NCBI GenBank assembly: GCA_963713505.1
Contig: CAVQMC010000028.1
Location: 67,202-131,201 of the forward strand
Source: CAVQMC01 sp963713505
Lineage (GTDB): Bacteria; Bacteroidota; Ignavibacteria; Ignavibacteriales; Ignavibacteriaceae
DNA length: 64,000 nucleotides
Direction of reading: 5' to 3'
Below the pieces are notes generated by a model. It saw nothing but the letters and a program-made list of their open reading frames with translations. It did no database searches and was not told where the DNA came from. The position numbers and the translations under genes were made by a program. How positions within the stretch are numbered: the first letter of the stretch is position 1; the number at the start of each line of letters is the position of its first letter. This document shows, in pieces, positions 18,052 to 25,399 of this stretch.

Positions 18052-18807
18052 ATGAAAAACAAAAATATACTTTTACCATTTCTTATATTGATAATCTTTT
18101 TTTCATTAAATTCTGAAAAGGTATTCGGACAAATAACTTTACAGGCCGGAGCCGGTTTAGGTTATATGGTTCCTTCCGGTGATTACGGCGGTTCGGCGGA
18201 GGATTTTTATAACGGAACAAAATACGGAATGGGATCTGCTTTAAGTTATAATATTAAAGCTAAAGTAGGATTAGCAGGTTTCTTTTTATTTTCCGGCCAG
18301 GTTGATTATGCTTCCCTAAGCAGTGAAGGCGATGTTCCAAACGGACAAGGAAATTTCAAAGTTAATAATAACATTGTATCTATTAAAGTTGGTCCACAAT
18401 TTAACATAAATATTCCGTTATCCCCCATCTCCCCTTATTTGGATGCAAATATTGCTGTTAATTTCTTCAGCGGAGATATTGAATTTAATGGTGTTTCCGG
18501 AGTTCCTAATGCAAAATTTAATATGGAACCTGCTGCAAGGTTAGGAGCCGGAGTAGGTGGTGGAGTATTATTCAGTCTCGGACCGCTTTTACATCTTGAT
18601 CTAGGAATTCATTACAATTTTATGAATTTAACTGGAAAAGAATATAAAGATGTAAATCCTTTAACGAATGATAGGGTAGATTCTTATCTGGCCTTAAATG
18701 ATGATAAAGATCCGAACTACAGCGAAAATTCATCAGTAAATATTATTGGAAATTCCAGATCAATAAATGCTTTAGAAATTAATTTAACTGTTCTTGTTGG
18801 TCTTTAA
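18052..18807 (+). CDS. Outer-membrane beta-barrel protein (paralogue of 1911)
   Basis: 251 residues with a signal peptide (hydrophobic about 7-20, cleavage near VFGQ) and alternating amphipathic strands ending in LTVLVGL, fitting a small outer-membrane barrel. It aligns almost end to end with the barrel at 1911-2663: LQAGAGLGYMVPSGDYGG, GPQFNINIPLSPISPYLD, FSGDIEFNGVSGVPNAKF, HLDLGIHYNFMN, KEYKDVNPLTNDRVDSYLAL, then NDDKDPNYSENSSVNIIG. The C-terminal third is the most conserved. It is a single gene closed by a terminator. The two copies lie 15 kb apart in different contexts, so they probably diverged in ligand or regulation. Confidence 0.75.
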   Translation: MKNKNILLPFLILIIFFSLNSEKVFGQITLQAGAGLGYMVPSGDYGGSAEDFYNGTKYGMGSALSYNIKAKVGLAGFFLFSGQVDYASLSSEGDVPNGQGNFKVNNNIVSIKVGPQFNINIPLSPISPYLDANIAVNFFSGDIEFNGVSGVPNAKFNMEPAARLGAGVGGGVLFSLGPLLHLDLGIHYNFMNLTGKEYKDVNPLTNDRVDSYLALNDDKDPNYSENSSVNIIGNSRSINALEINLTVLVGL

Positions 18808-18838
18808 AATATTTAGAATTTAATTACTTTTATTTTAT

Positions 18839-18867
18839 AAACCCGTTACATTATTGACGGGTTTTTT
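18839..18867 (+). terminator. Rho-independent terminator
   Basis: Stem AAACCCGT / ACGGGTTT with a 10-base loop is followed by a T tract, 31 bases after the barrel stop codon. Confidence 0.8.
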
Positions 18868-19057
18868 ATTTTCAAATAATTTGTTTGTAATAAAAAAAAT
18901 CATATTTAAAATATGATTTCATTATAATTGCAAAAATTGTTGCAATATGACAATATTTATTATAATTTAAAATTCATCTCAAATTCTGTAGTAAAAATTT
19001 TTAAATAACGATAAAAAAATCAAAATTGGATTTTGATTCGAGGTTGTGGAGTCATAA

Positions 19058-19372
19058 ATGCCTATTAAAATCGGCGATTATACATTTGAAGGTCCGTTTG
19101 AATCAACGACTTTAATTAATGATGAACCCGGTATTTTTATAGTATTAGATAACCTAAATAATCAATTTTATCCTGTTGACTGTGGAGAAGCTGAACAAAT
19201 AAAATCTACCGTAAAAAAACATGATAGGTTAACTTGCTGGAGAAGTAATATAAACGGTGATCTGCAAATTGCTGTTTTATATATGCCTAAATCTGAAAAA
19301 AAAGATCGTGTTAATATTGAAGAAGAACTCAGAGCTATGTTGAATTTTCCCTGCGGATATAGACAGTATTAA
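19058..19372 (+). CDS. Small protein with GIY-YIG-like core
   Basis: 104 residues. The order FEGPF-x-S-x-x-L-x-(D/E)-x-x-GIFIVLDN, then FYPVDCGEAEQIKSTVKKHDR, then WRSNINGDLQIAVLYM and a helix IEEELRAMLNFPCG recalls the GIY-YIG nuclease fold, with GIF for GIY and V-D-C-G for Y-I-G, a basic residue after it and a Glu in the last helix. I have a sense of a conserved family of uncharacterised proteins with this layout. Catalytic activity is unproven because the second tyrosine is replaced. The gene stands alone between a terminator and the arsenic operon. Confidence 0.5.
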   Translation: MPIKIGDYTFEGPFESTTLINDEPGIFIVLDNLNNQFYPVDCGEAEQIKSTVKKHDRLTCWRSNINGDLQIAVLYMPKSEKKDRVNIEEELRAMLNFPCGYRQY

Positions 19373-19441
19373 TCATTCGCAAATCTTTATTCCTAAAAAA
19401 CACTTCATTATAATTTAAATCTTAATTGTAAAAAGAAATAA

Positions 19442-19490
19442 TTTGATTTTATTAAAATAATATCTATATTTCGTTAATTAACGAAATATA
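19442..19490 (+). promoter_or_regulatory. Promoter and ArsR operator of the arsenic operon
   Basis: A perfect 26-bp palindrome (half-site TATATTTCGTTAA) spans 19465-19490, ending 10 bases before the arsR ATG. A TTTG at 19442 lies 19 bases before TATATTTC, which matches the Bacteroidota -7 element TAnnTTTG in seven of eight positions. The palindrome overlaps this -7 element and the expected transcription start, the place an ArsR repressor would block. Binding is inferred. Confidence 0.7.
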
Positions 19491-19500
19491 AAAAGGTAAA

Positions 19501-20145
19501 ATGGAAAACGATAAAACAAAATTATTTAAAGCATTATCTGATATTAACAGACTTAGGATCTTAAAAGCCTTACAAACTAAAAACTTATGTGTTTGTGAAA
19601 TACGTGAATTATTAGGTCTTGCAAATTCTACAGTTTCTCAGCACTTAAAAATACTTAAAGAATCTGGCTTTATTTTAGAAGAAAAGGACGGTAAATGGGT
19701 TAATTATATGATAAATCAAAGAGCTAATGATCAGAGAATCAGTTCTATCTTAAGTTCTTTGGATTTTTGGATTGGAGATGAAAAGTTAATTATTGAAGAT
19801 AAAAAGAAAATTTCCGGACTTGATAGAAATATCATCTGCGGTAACTTAATTAAATATACTATTTCGATATATCACGAATTAAGGGGATATAAAATGAATA
19901 CTATAAAAGTTTATGGAACAGGATGCAAAAGATGCATTACGTTAACGCAAATGGCAAAAGATGCAGTTGATGAATTAAAAATAGAATTTTCTGTGGAAAA
20001 AGTTGAAGACATTCAATCCATAGTTGAACGAGGAATTTTAAGAACACCGGGATTAGAAATAAACGGGAAAATTGTTTCTATGGGTGAGATTCCTGATAAA
20101 GTAAAAATACAGCAGTGGATAAAAGAAATTGAAGAGGTTGCTTAA
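19501..20145 (+). CDS. arsR: ArsR-family repressor fused in frame to a small thioredoxin-like domain
   Basis: 214 residues. Residues 1-105 are an ArsR/SmtB winged helix: LFKALSDINRLRILKAL, then the metalloid site LCVCEI (Cys30, Cys32) at the recognition-helix region, the recognition helix ANSTVSQHLKIL and the wing EEKDGKWVNYMI. The Cys-x-Cys pair is typical of As(III)-sensing ArsR, which leaves DNA when arsenite binds. Residues 132-214 are a 'redox-active disulfide protein 2' type thioredoxin (Thioredoxin_3) with CKRC in YGTGCKRCITL and the cis-Pro TPGLEINGK. A well-placed AAGGGG (19881-19886) stands 7 bases before an internal ATG at 19894, so the second domain may also be made alone. It is the first gene of the operon, behind its own palindrome. 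Confidence 0.85.
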   Translation: MENDKTKLFKALSDINRLRILKALQTKNLCVCEIRELLGLANSTVSQHLKILKESGFILEEKDGKWVNYMINQRANDQRISSILSSLDFWIGDEKLIIEDKKKISGLDRNIICGNLIKYTISIYHELRGYKMNTIKVYGTGCKRCITLTQMAKDAVDELKIEFSVEKVEDIQSIVERGILRTPGLEINGKIVSMGEIPDKVKIQQWIKEIEEVA

Positions 20146-20146
20146 A

Positions 20147-21199
20147 GTGCAGCTGGAAAAAACTGTTGGTAAAGAAAAAAGATTAGTTTTTAACACCAAA
20201 TCATTTGTCCTTTTTTTGCTACCGGTTTGGGTAATCTTGTATATAAATCTTGAATCTTTAGCAAATCTTGTAACATATTCTATTCTTGATTTAGAAAGAA
20301 ATGCTCGAATCTCTAGCGCTGTTCAATTTTTCATTTTTGAAGTGCCAAAAGTATTAATGCTTCTTGTTCTTATAGTTTTCTTAATAGGAATTGTCAGAAC
20401 ATATTTTTCTCCGGAAAGAACAAGAAAAATACTCGGCGGAAAGTCATTATTTGCAGGCAATTTTTTTGCGAGCGGATTAGGTATTGTAACTCCATTCTGC
20501 AGCTGTTCGGCAATTCCGCTTTTCATTGGATTTGTTCAGGCAGGAGTTCCGCTGGGAGTTACTTTTTCATTTTTGATTGCCGCTCCCATGATAAATGAAA
20601 TTGCAGTTGTCCTTTTATTTGGTTTGTTCGGATGGCAGACAGCAGCTATTTATATTTTTACCGGGCTGCTTATCGCAATTGTATCCGGAATTGTAATTGG
20701 ACTGCTTAAACTTGATAATTTTGTTGAAGATTGGGTTTACAAATTGCAGCAGCAGACAGTTGATTCTCCCGAAATTAAATTAAGATTTAAAGACCGTATT
20801 GATTACGGAATTCAAGCCGTTAAAGAAATAGTCGGTAAAGTTTGGGTTTATATAATATTAGGAATTGCTGTTGGTGCAGGAATTCATGGTTTTGTTCCGG
20901 AAAATTTTATGGCAGGTTTGATGGGAAAAAGTGCATGGTGGTCTGTGCCGGTATCAGTATTAATTGGTGTCCCTATGTACTCAAATGCAGCAGGAATAAT
21001 ACCGATTGTTCAAGCTTTATTGGAAAAAGGCGCATCTCTTGGTACCGTGTTAGCTTTTATGATGAGTGTAATCGGATTGTCTTTGCCTGAAACAATTATA
21101 TTAAGAAAAGTTTTAAAACTGCCGCTTATTATTTCATTTGTTAGTATTGTAGCATTAGGAATCATCATTGTCGGATTTATCTTTAACATAATTTTTTAA
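20147..21199 (+). CDS. Permease of the UPF0718/ArsP-like family
   Basis: About 350 residues from the GTG at 20147, two bases after the arsR stop, with GAGG 9 bases before; an in-frame TTG at 20129 is the alternative. About eight transmembrane helices are visible. The first half carries the family signature TPFCSCSAIPLFIGF followed by GVPLGVTFSFLIAAPMINEIA, and the second half repeats the theme (VPVSVLIGVPMYSNAAGIIP, SLPETIILRKVL). Members export metal(loid)s such as trivalent organoarsenicals (ArsP) or metal ions. Here the position between arsR and arsC supports an arsenical substrate, but the exact one is an inference. The Cys pair in FCSCS is likely important in substrate handling. Confidence 0.82.
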   Translation: MQLEKTVGKEKRLVFNTKSFVLFLLPVWVILYINLESLANLVTYSILDLERNARISSAVQFFIFEVPKVLMLLVLIVFLIGIVRTYFSPERTRKILGGKSLFAGNFFASGLGIVTPFCSCSAIPLFIGFVQAGVPLGVTFSFLIAAPMINEIAVVLLFGLFGWQTAAIYIFTGLLIAIVSGIVIGLLKLDNFVEDWVYKLQQQTVDSPEIKLRFKDRIDYGIQAVKEIVGKVWVYIILGIAVGAGIHGFVPENFMAGLMGKSAWWSVPVSVLIGVPMYSNAAGIIPIVQALLEKGASLGTVLAFMMSVIGLSLPETIILRKVLKLPLIISFVSIVALGIIIVGFIFNIIF

Positions 21200-21219
21200 T
21201 AAAAAATTTAAAGGTTAAA

Positions 21220-21661
21220 ATGGATAAAATAAAAGTCTTATTCGTTTGTGTTCATAACAGCGCCCGCAGTCAAATGGCCGAAGCATTTTTAAATAATTTA
21301 AGTAGCGGGAAATTCGAAGCCGAAAGTGCAGGCTTAGAACCGGGAACTTTAAATCCTGTTGTTGTAGAAGTTAATGAAGGAAATAGGAATTGATATTTCC
21401 GGAAATAAGACTAAATCAGTATTTGATTTTTATAAGCAGGGTAAAAGATATGAATATGTTGTAACGGTTTGCGATGAAGCAGCAGCAGAAAGATGCCCAA
21501 TTTTTCCTACTGCTAAAAAAACAATCCATTGGAGTTTCAAAGACCCTTCATCTTTAAAAGGTGAAAAGGATGAAATTGTTAAGCAAGTAAGAATAATCCG
21601 TGATGAAATAAAAAATAAAGTAGAAAACTGGATTAATGAATTTCAATTAAGTTCATTATAA
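21220..21661 (+). pseudogene. arsC: Arsenate reductase (thioredoxin-coupled), single-base frameshift
   Basis: A frame from 21220 reads MDKIKVLFVCVHNSARSQMA, the low-molecular-weight phosphatase-type P-loop with catalytic Cys10 and Arg16, but ends in a stop near 21392. A second frame from 21374 (MKEIGIDISGNKTKSV) contains the resolving cysteines in CDEAAAERCPIFP and continues to the stop at 21661. Removing one A of the AA at 21373-21374 joins them as VVVEVMKEIGIDISG, giving about 146 residues, the normal length of this family. The enzyme would reduce arsenate to arsenite using thioredoxin. The stop directly abuts the Acr3 ATG. All key residues survive, so the lesion is either recent or a sequencing error. 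Confidence 0.85.
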
Positions 21662-22729
21662 ATGGAAACAGAATTAAAAAAATTGTCTTTTCTAGATCGA
21701 TATCTAACTATTTGGATTTTTCTTGCGATGTTCGCAGGAGTTTTTTCCGGATACCTTTTCCCGGATATTGTTAAATTTTGGAATCACTTTCAATCCGGAA
21801 CTACTAATATCCCGATTGCTGTTGGATTAATATTGATGATGTACCCGCCACTTGCCAAAGTTAAATATGAAGAACTCCCTGATGTTTTTAAGAATATAAA
21901 AATTCTTTCGCTTTCTTTAATTCAGAACTGGATTATTGGCCCGGTATTGATGTTTGTTTTAGCAATAATTTTTCTGCAGAATTATCCTGAATACATGGCT
22001 GGATTAATTATGATTGGATTAGCCAGATGTATTGCAATGGTAATTGTCTGGAATGAACTTGCTAAAGGAGATACCGAATATGCAGCAGGATTAGTTGCTT
22101 TTAATTCAATCTTTCAGATTTTGTTTTTTTCGGTTTATGCTTACGTGTTTTTAACTGTTTTACCTAATGTATTGGGAATGAAAACATTTTCGGTTGATAT
22201 TACGATAGGAGAAATTGCCGAGAGTGTTTTGATATACCTCGGCATTCCTTTTTTTGCCGGAATGATAACAAGATTTGTTTTTCTGAAGATAAAAAATCGT
22301 GAATGGTATGAGAAAAAATTCATTCCTAAAATTAGTCCGATTACATTAATAGCATTATTATTTACAATTTTTGTAATGTTCTCGTTAAAAGGGGAATATA
22401 TAGTTAAAATACCTTTAGATGTTTTAAGAATTGCAATACCATTAGTATTTTATTTTGTAATAATGTTTTTCATATCATTTTATATGGGAAAAAGAATAGG
22501 AGCAGATTACTCAAAAACCGCAACAATTTCTTTTACTGCTGCCAGTAATAATTTTGAGCTAGCAATAGCAGTTGCAATTGCAGTGTTTGGTATAAATTCC
22601 GGTGAAGCTTTTGCTGCAGTTATCGGCCCTTTGGTTGAAGTTCCGGTTTTAATTTCTTTAGTTAATGTTTCACTGAGGTTTCAAAATAAATTTTTTGCAA
22701 AGCCTCAAATAAGTAAAGTACAAAAATAA
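21662..22729 (+). CDS. acr3: Arsenite efflux transporter Acr3
   Basis: 355 residues, about ten transmembrane helices. Acr3 signatures are present: DRYLTIWIFLAMFAGVFSGY at the start, GLILMMYPPLAKVKYEELP, LFQNWIIGP-like SLIQNWIIGPVLMF, GLIMIGLARCIAMVIVWNELAKGD (with the conserved Cys of helix 4), FNSIFQILFFSVYAYVF, and TISFTAASNNFELAIAVAIAVFG. It exports As(III) by proton exchange across the inner membrane. The ATG starts with no gap after the arsC stop, so translation is coupled. Length fits the Acr3 family. Confidence 0.95.
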   Translation: METELKKLSFLDRYLTIWIFLAMFAGVFSGYLFPDIVKFWNHFQSGTTNIPIAVGLILMMYPPLAKVKYEELPDVFKNIKILSLSLIQNWIIGPVLMFVLAIIFLQNYPEYMAGLIMIGLARCIAMVIVWNELAKGDTEYAAGLVAFNSIFQILFFSVYAYVFLTVLPNVLGMKTFSVDITIGEIAESVLIYLGIPFFAGMITRFVFLKIKNREWYEKKFIPKISPITLIALLFTIFVMFSLKGEYIVKIPLDVLRIAIPLVFYFVIMFFISFYMGKRIGADYSKTATISFTAASNNFELAIAVAIAVFGINSGEAFAAVIGPLVEVPVLISLVNVSLRFQNKFFAKPQISKVQK

Positions 22730-22777
22730 AGCTTATTTAACAGTTTAAATTCCAAAAAATAGATTTCAGGGGAAAGT

Positions 22778-23443
22778 ATGATTTCAAATATTAGGAATAT
22801 CATATTAGTAATAATTTTTAGTACTACATATATTTCTGCACAATTACCGCAATTAATACAAAAAGAAGCATCTGCATTTTTCTTATCACTTTCAAATAAC
22901 GAAAAATCATATCCCGATAGATTTGAAGATTTGTATAAAACTTTGAATTCAGAAATTTCAAAAGATAGTTTAGAAAATATTTACTTGACATCAGCAGAAT
23001 TATATTCCGAATTAAAAAATAATTTATATGAAATTAAAAATACTGCGGATAATATTTCTTCCGATTCTGCTTTAGTTTTATTTAACAACTGGTATTTGAA
23101 ATTTGAGAATACGTTTTACAAATATTTTAAAGAACAGTTTTATTTTATCAAAAAACCTAAAATAATTTTCTTCAGTGCTTCTGTCTCATGTGCGTGTACA
23201 ATGGAAATGTGCAGAAACCAGCTTAAAGATATTCTTGAGTTTGTTAAAAATAGTAATGATAATTATTTCTATTGGGTTGTTGATTCGTATGAAAATAATG
23301 AACTGCAGATTAAATATGACACTTATTTTACACCATCTGTAATTCTATTTAATTCGAAAAATGAAATTAAATATAAAATTGAATATGATGAAAATATGAT
23401 ATCAAAACTGAAAAAGTTTACAACGGGAAAAGGAAATTTATAA
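22778..23443 (+). CDS. Exported protein with thioredoxin-like end and a CACTMEMC motif
   Basis: 221 residues. A signal peptide (about 1-21, ending ISAQ) is followed by a helical region to about residue 125, then a thioredoxin-like stretch: PKIIFFSASVSCACTMEMCRNQLKD with Cys residues spaced C-x-C-x4-C, FYWVVDSYEN, and a TPSVILFNSK strand that supplies the usual cis-Pro. The protein would therefore be periplasmic. The motif is not the standard CxxC and has three cysteines, which could bind As(III) or a metal. It sits between acr3 and two more thioredoxins, 24 bases before the next gene. I do not recognise the family. Confidence 0.6.
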   Translation: MISNIRNIILVIIFSTTYISAQLPQLIQKEASAFFLSLSNNEKSYPDRFEDLYKTLNSEISKDSLENIYLTSAELYSELKNNLYEIKNTADNISSDSALVLFNNWYLKFENTFYKYFKEQFYFIKKPKIIFFSASVSCACTMEMCRNQLKDILEFVKNSNDNYFYWVVDSYENNELQIKYDTYFTPSVILFNSKNEIKYKIEYDENMISKLKKFTTGKGNL

Positions 23444-23466
23444 ACTAAATAATTGTAAAGGGAAAA

Positions 23467-23706
23467 ATGGAAATAAAAATTTTAGGAACTGGGTGCAAAA
23501 AGTGCAATTTACTTGAATCAAAAGTTCGAGAACTTGTAGAAAAAAATAATATAGATGCTGTTGTTGAAAAAGTAACTGATATTCAAAAAATGATAAGCTA
23601 CGGAATTTTGTCAACACCAGGCTTGGTTATAAATGAAAAATTAATGAGTTCCGGAATTATTCCCAAAGAAGATCAATTATTAAACTGGCTTAAGGAGGAA
23701 AAATGA
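23467..23706 (+). CDS. Small cytoplasmic thioredoxin-like protein (redox-active disulfide protein 2 type)
   Basis: 79 residues without a signal peptide. MEIKILGTGCKKCNLLESKV gives a CxxC active site (CKKC) after the first strand, and STPGLVINEKLMSSG gives the cis-Pro loop of the Thioredoxin_3 family. It is close to the domain fused onto ArsR in this operon (YGTGCKRC, RTPGLEINGK), so the two probably arose by duplication. Its likely role is thiol exchange inside the cell. It overlaps the next gene by four bases (ATGA). Confidence 0.85.
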   Translation: MEIKILGTGCKKCNLLESKVRELVEKNNIDAVVEKVTDIQKMISYGILSTPGLVINEKLMSSGIIPKEDQLLNWLKEEK

Positions 23707-24071
23707 TAAAATATTTTGTTGTATTTATATTAATATTTTTATCAGTTCAGGGATTTGCACAAAACCATAAACCAAAAGTTACATTCATTGAACTTGGCTC
23801 TGTAAACTGTATTCCATGCATACAGATGCAGTCTGTAATGAAAACAATTGAGAAAAAATACGGAGATCAGGTTAAAATTATTTTCTATGACGTGTGGAAA
23901 AAAGATCAAAAACAATATGCAAAAAAATATTCAATAAGGTTGATACCGACTCAAGTATTTTTAGATGAGAACGGAAAAGAATTTCACAGACATGAAGGTT
24001 TTTATCCTGAAAAAGAAATTGAAAAGATACTTAAATCAAAAGGAGTTTTAAGCAATCCTTCAAAAGGCTGA
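23703..24071 (+). CDS. Periplasmic thioredoxin
   Basis: 122 residues. A signal peptide (about 1-19, GFAQ) is followed by a thioredoxin fold with the active site VNCIPC (residues about 36-41, GSVNCIPCIQM), the strand IIFYDVW, and the cis-Pro loop IRLIPTQVFLDENGKEF. It should be located in the periplasm, reduced by the CcdA-type protein encoded two bases downstream. Start and stop are both tightly packed: ATGA overlap before, and 2 bases after. The partner protein it reduces is not certain. Confidence 0.88.
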   Translation: MIKYFVVFILIFLSVQGFAQNHKPKVTFIELGSVNCIPCIQMQSVMKTIEKKYGDQVKIIFYDVWKKDQKQYAKKYSIRLIPTQVFLDENGKEFHRHEGFYPEKEIEKILKSKGVLSNPSKG

Positions 24072-24073
24072 TT

Positions 24074-24774
24074 ATGTTTGAGAATCTATTTAATATTCTT
24101 TATGAGGCAATGAATGGTGCAGTTTGGCTTGCAGTTATTGCCTCGTTCGGCTGGGGAATTCTAAGTATACTGCTTTCTCCTTGTCATTTATCCAGTATAC
24201 CTCTGGTTATTGGCTTTATAAGTATGCAGGGCAAGGTTTCAATTTTTAGAACATTTACAATTTCATTAATCTTTTCTATTGGTATCCTTATTACAATTGC
24301 ATTTATCGGGATTGCAACTGTTCTGCTTGGAAGACTTATGGGGGATGTTGGCGTATTTGGTAATTATTTTGTCGCTTTAATATTTTTTGTCGTAGGATTT
24401 TACTTAATCGGATTTTTAAAATTCGATTGGTCATCAGGCAGTCTTCATAAAACAAAATTTAAAGGATTATTTGCTGCATTAATGCTTGGATTAATTTTCG
24501 GTGTTGCTTTAGGACCTTGTACATTCGCTTTCATTGCCCCGGTTCTTGGCATTGTATTTCAAACCGCACAAACTGATTATTTGTTGGCGGTTATTTTTTT
24601 ACTGGCATTCGGTATTGGTCATTGTTCTATTATTGTTGGTGCAGGAACATTAACCGGAAAAGTACAAAAATATTTGAACTGGAGTGAAAATCTAAAACAA
24701 TAGTGTGGATAAGAAGAATCAGCGGAATATTGGTGATATTAGGCGGAGTATATATGATTTATAGATCAGTTTAA
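24074..24774 (+). pseudogene. ccdA: CcdA-family thiol-disulfide electron carrier, frameshifted near its C-terminus
   Basis: The main frame gives 209 residues with about five transmembrane helices. It contains the two paired cysteines of CcdA in LLSPCHLSSIPLVIG and ALGPCTFAFIAPV, which pass electrons from cytoplasmic thioredoxin to the periplasm. It stops at 24703, but the neighbouring frame directly downstream reads WIRRISGILVILGGVYMIYR, the last helix expected of CcdA, to a stop at 24774. One more A in the AAAA at 24694-24697 restores the full protein (233 residues). It follows the periplasmic thioredoxin gene by 2 bases, which fits it as that protein's reductant. Confidence 0.8.
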
Positions 24775-24805
24775 TTTTTAAGAAAAATCAAATATAGTAT
24801 TTTTA

Positions 24806-25399
24806 ATGAAATTATTATTGATTTATAATTGTAGTCTATCTTTCCAGCCAAAATTATAAAAGCACAAACAGCAAACAATGTTTCATCAGGAAGAGAAGCG
24901 CCTAACTTTAAATTGAAAAATATTTATAATACAACAATTGATTCAAAAAGTTTTATAGGAAAAGTACCTGTACTTTTGTGTTTTTGGTCGACATGCTGCA
25001 GAACTTCAGCAGCTCAAGTTGAAGCATATTCTAAAATTTACAATGAATACAAAGATTCGGGATTTACAATGATAGCTATTGCAACAGATGATGAAAAAAC
25101 AGTTGCAAAAGTAAAACCTTATTGTATGTCAAAACATTTTAATTTTGAAGTCCTATATGATACAGATAGGGAAACAGCTCGTACTTTACTATGTTTATGA
25201 TATTCCATACTGCGTACTAATTAATAAAGATGGGAAAATTATATATTCCCATCTCGGATATAAAAAAGGTGATGAAATTGAAATGAAAAAAGAATTATTA
25301 ATAAATTCTAAAAAACTGATACATAAAATAAACATTATAAAATTAATTCATTCAATTTTATTTCCCGGATATATTCCTTCCGTTTTGATGCAGAACTAA
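24806..25399 (+). pseudogene. TlpA/redoxin-type periplasmic thioredoxin, frameshifted
   Basis: A possible start (MKLLLIY) at 24806 is out of frame with the body. The body is open from about 24841: EAPNFKLKN, VPVLLCFWSTCCRTSAAQV (CCR after FWSTC, a redoxin-type C-x-x-C-like site) and SGFTMIAIATDDEKT. After YDTDRETA the frame breaks at the TTT near 25185-25187, and the next frame reads YVYDIPYCVLINKDGKIIYS, the expected cis-Pro and end of a TlpA/AhpC-TSA protein. The last residues beyond about 25310 look like read-through and overlap the 3' end of the opposite hydrolase remnant. The protein would accept electrons from CcdA. At least two frameshifts are present. Confidence 0.7.

Noticed and set aside
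20842..21090. An 82-codon frame on the plus strand within the permease
   Set aside because: It is the alternative frame of membrane-helix coding DNA (Trp/Cys-rich) and has no start signals.
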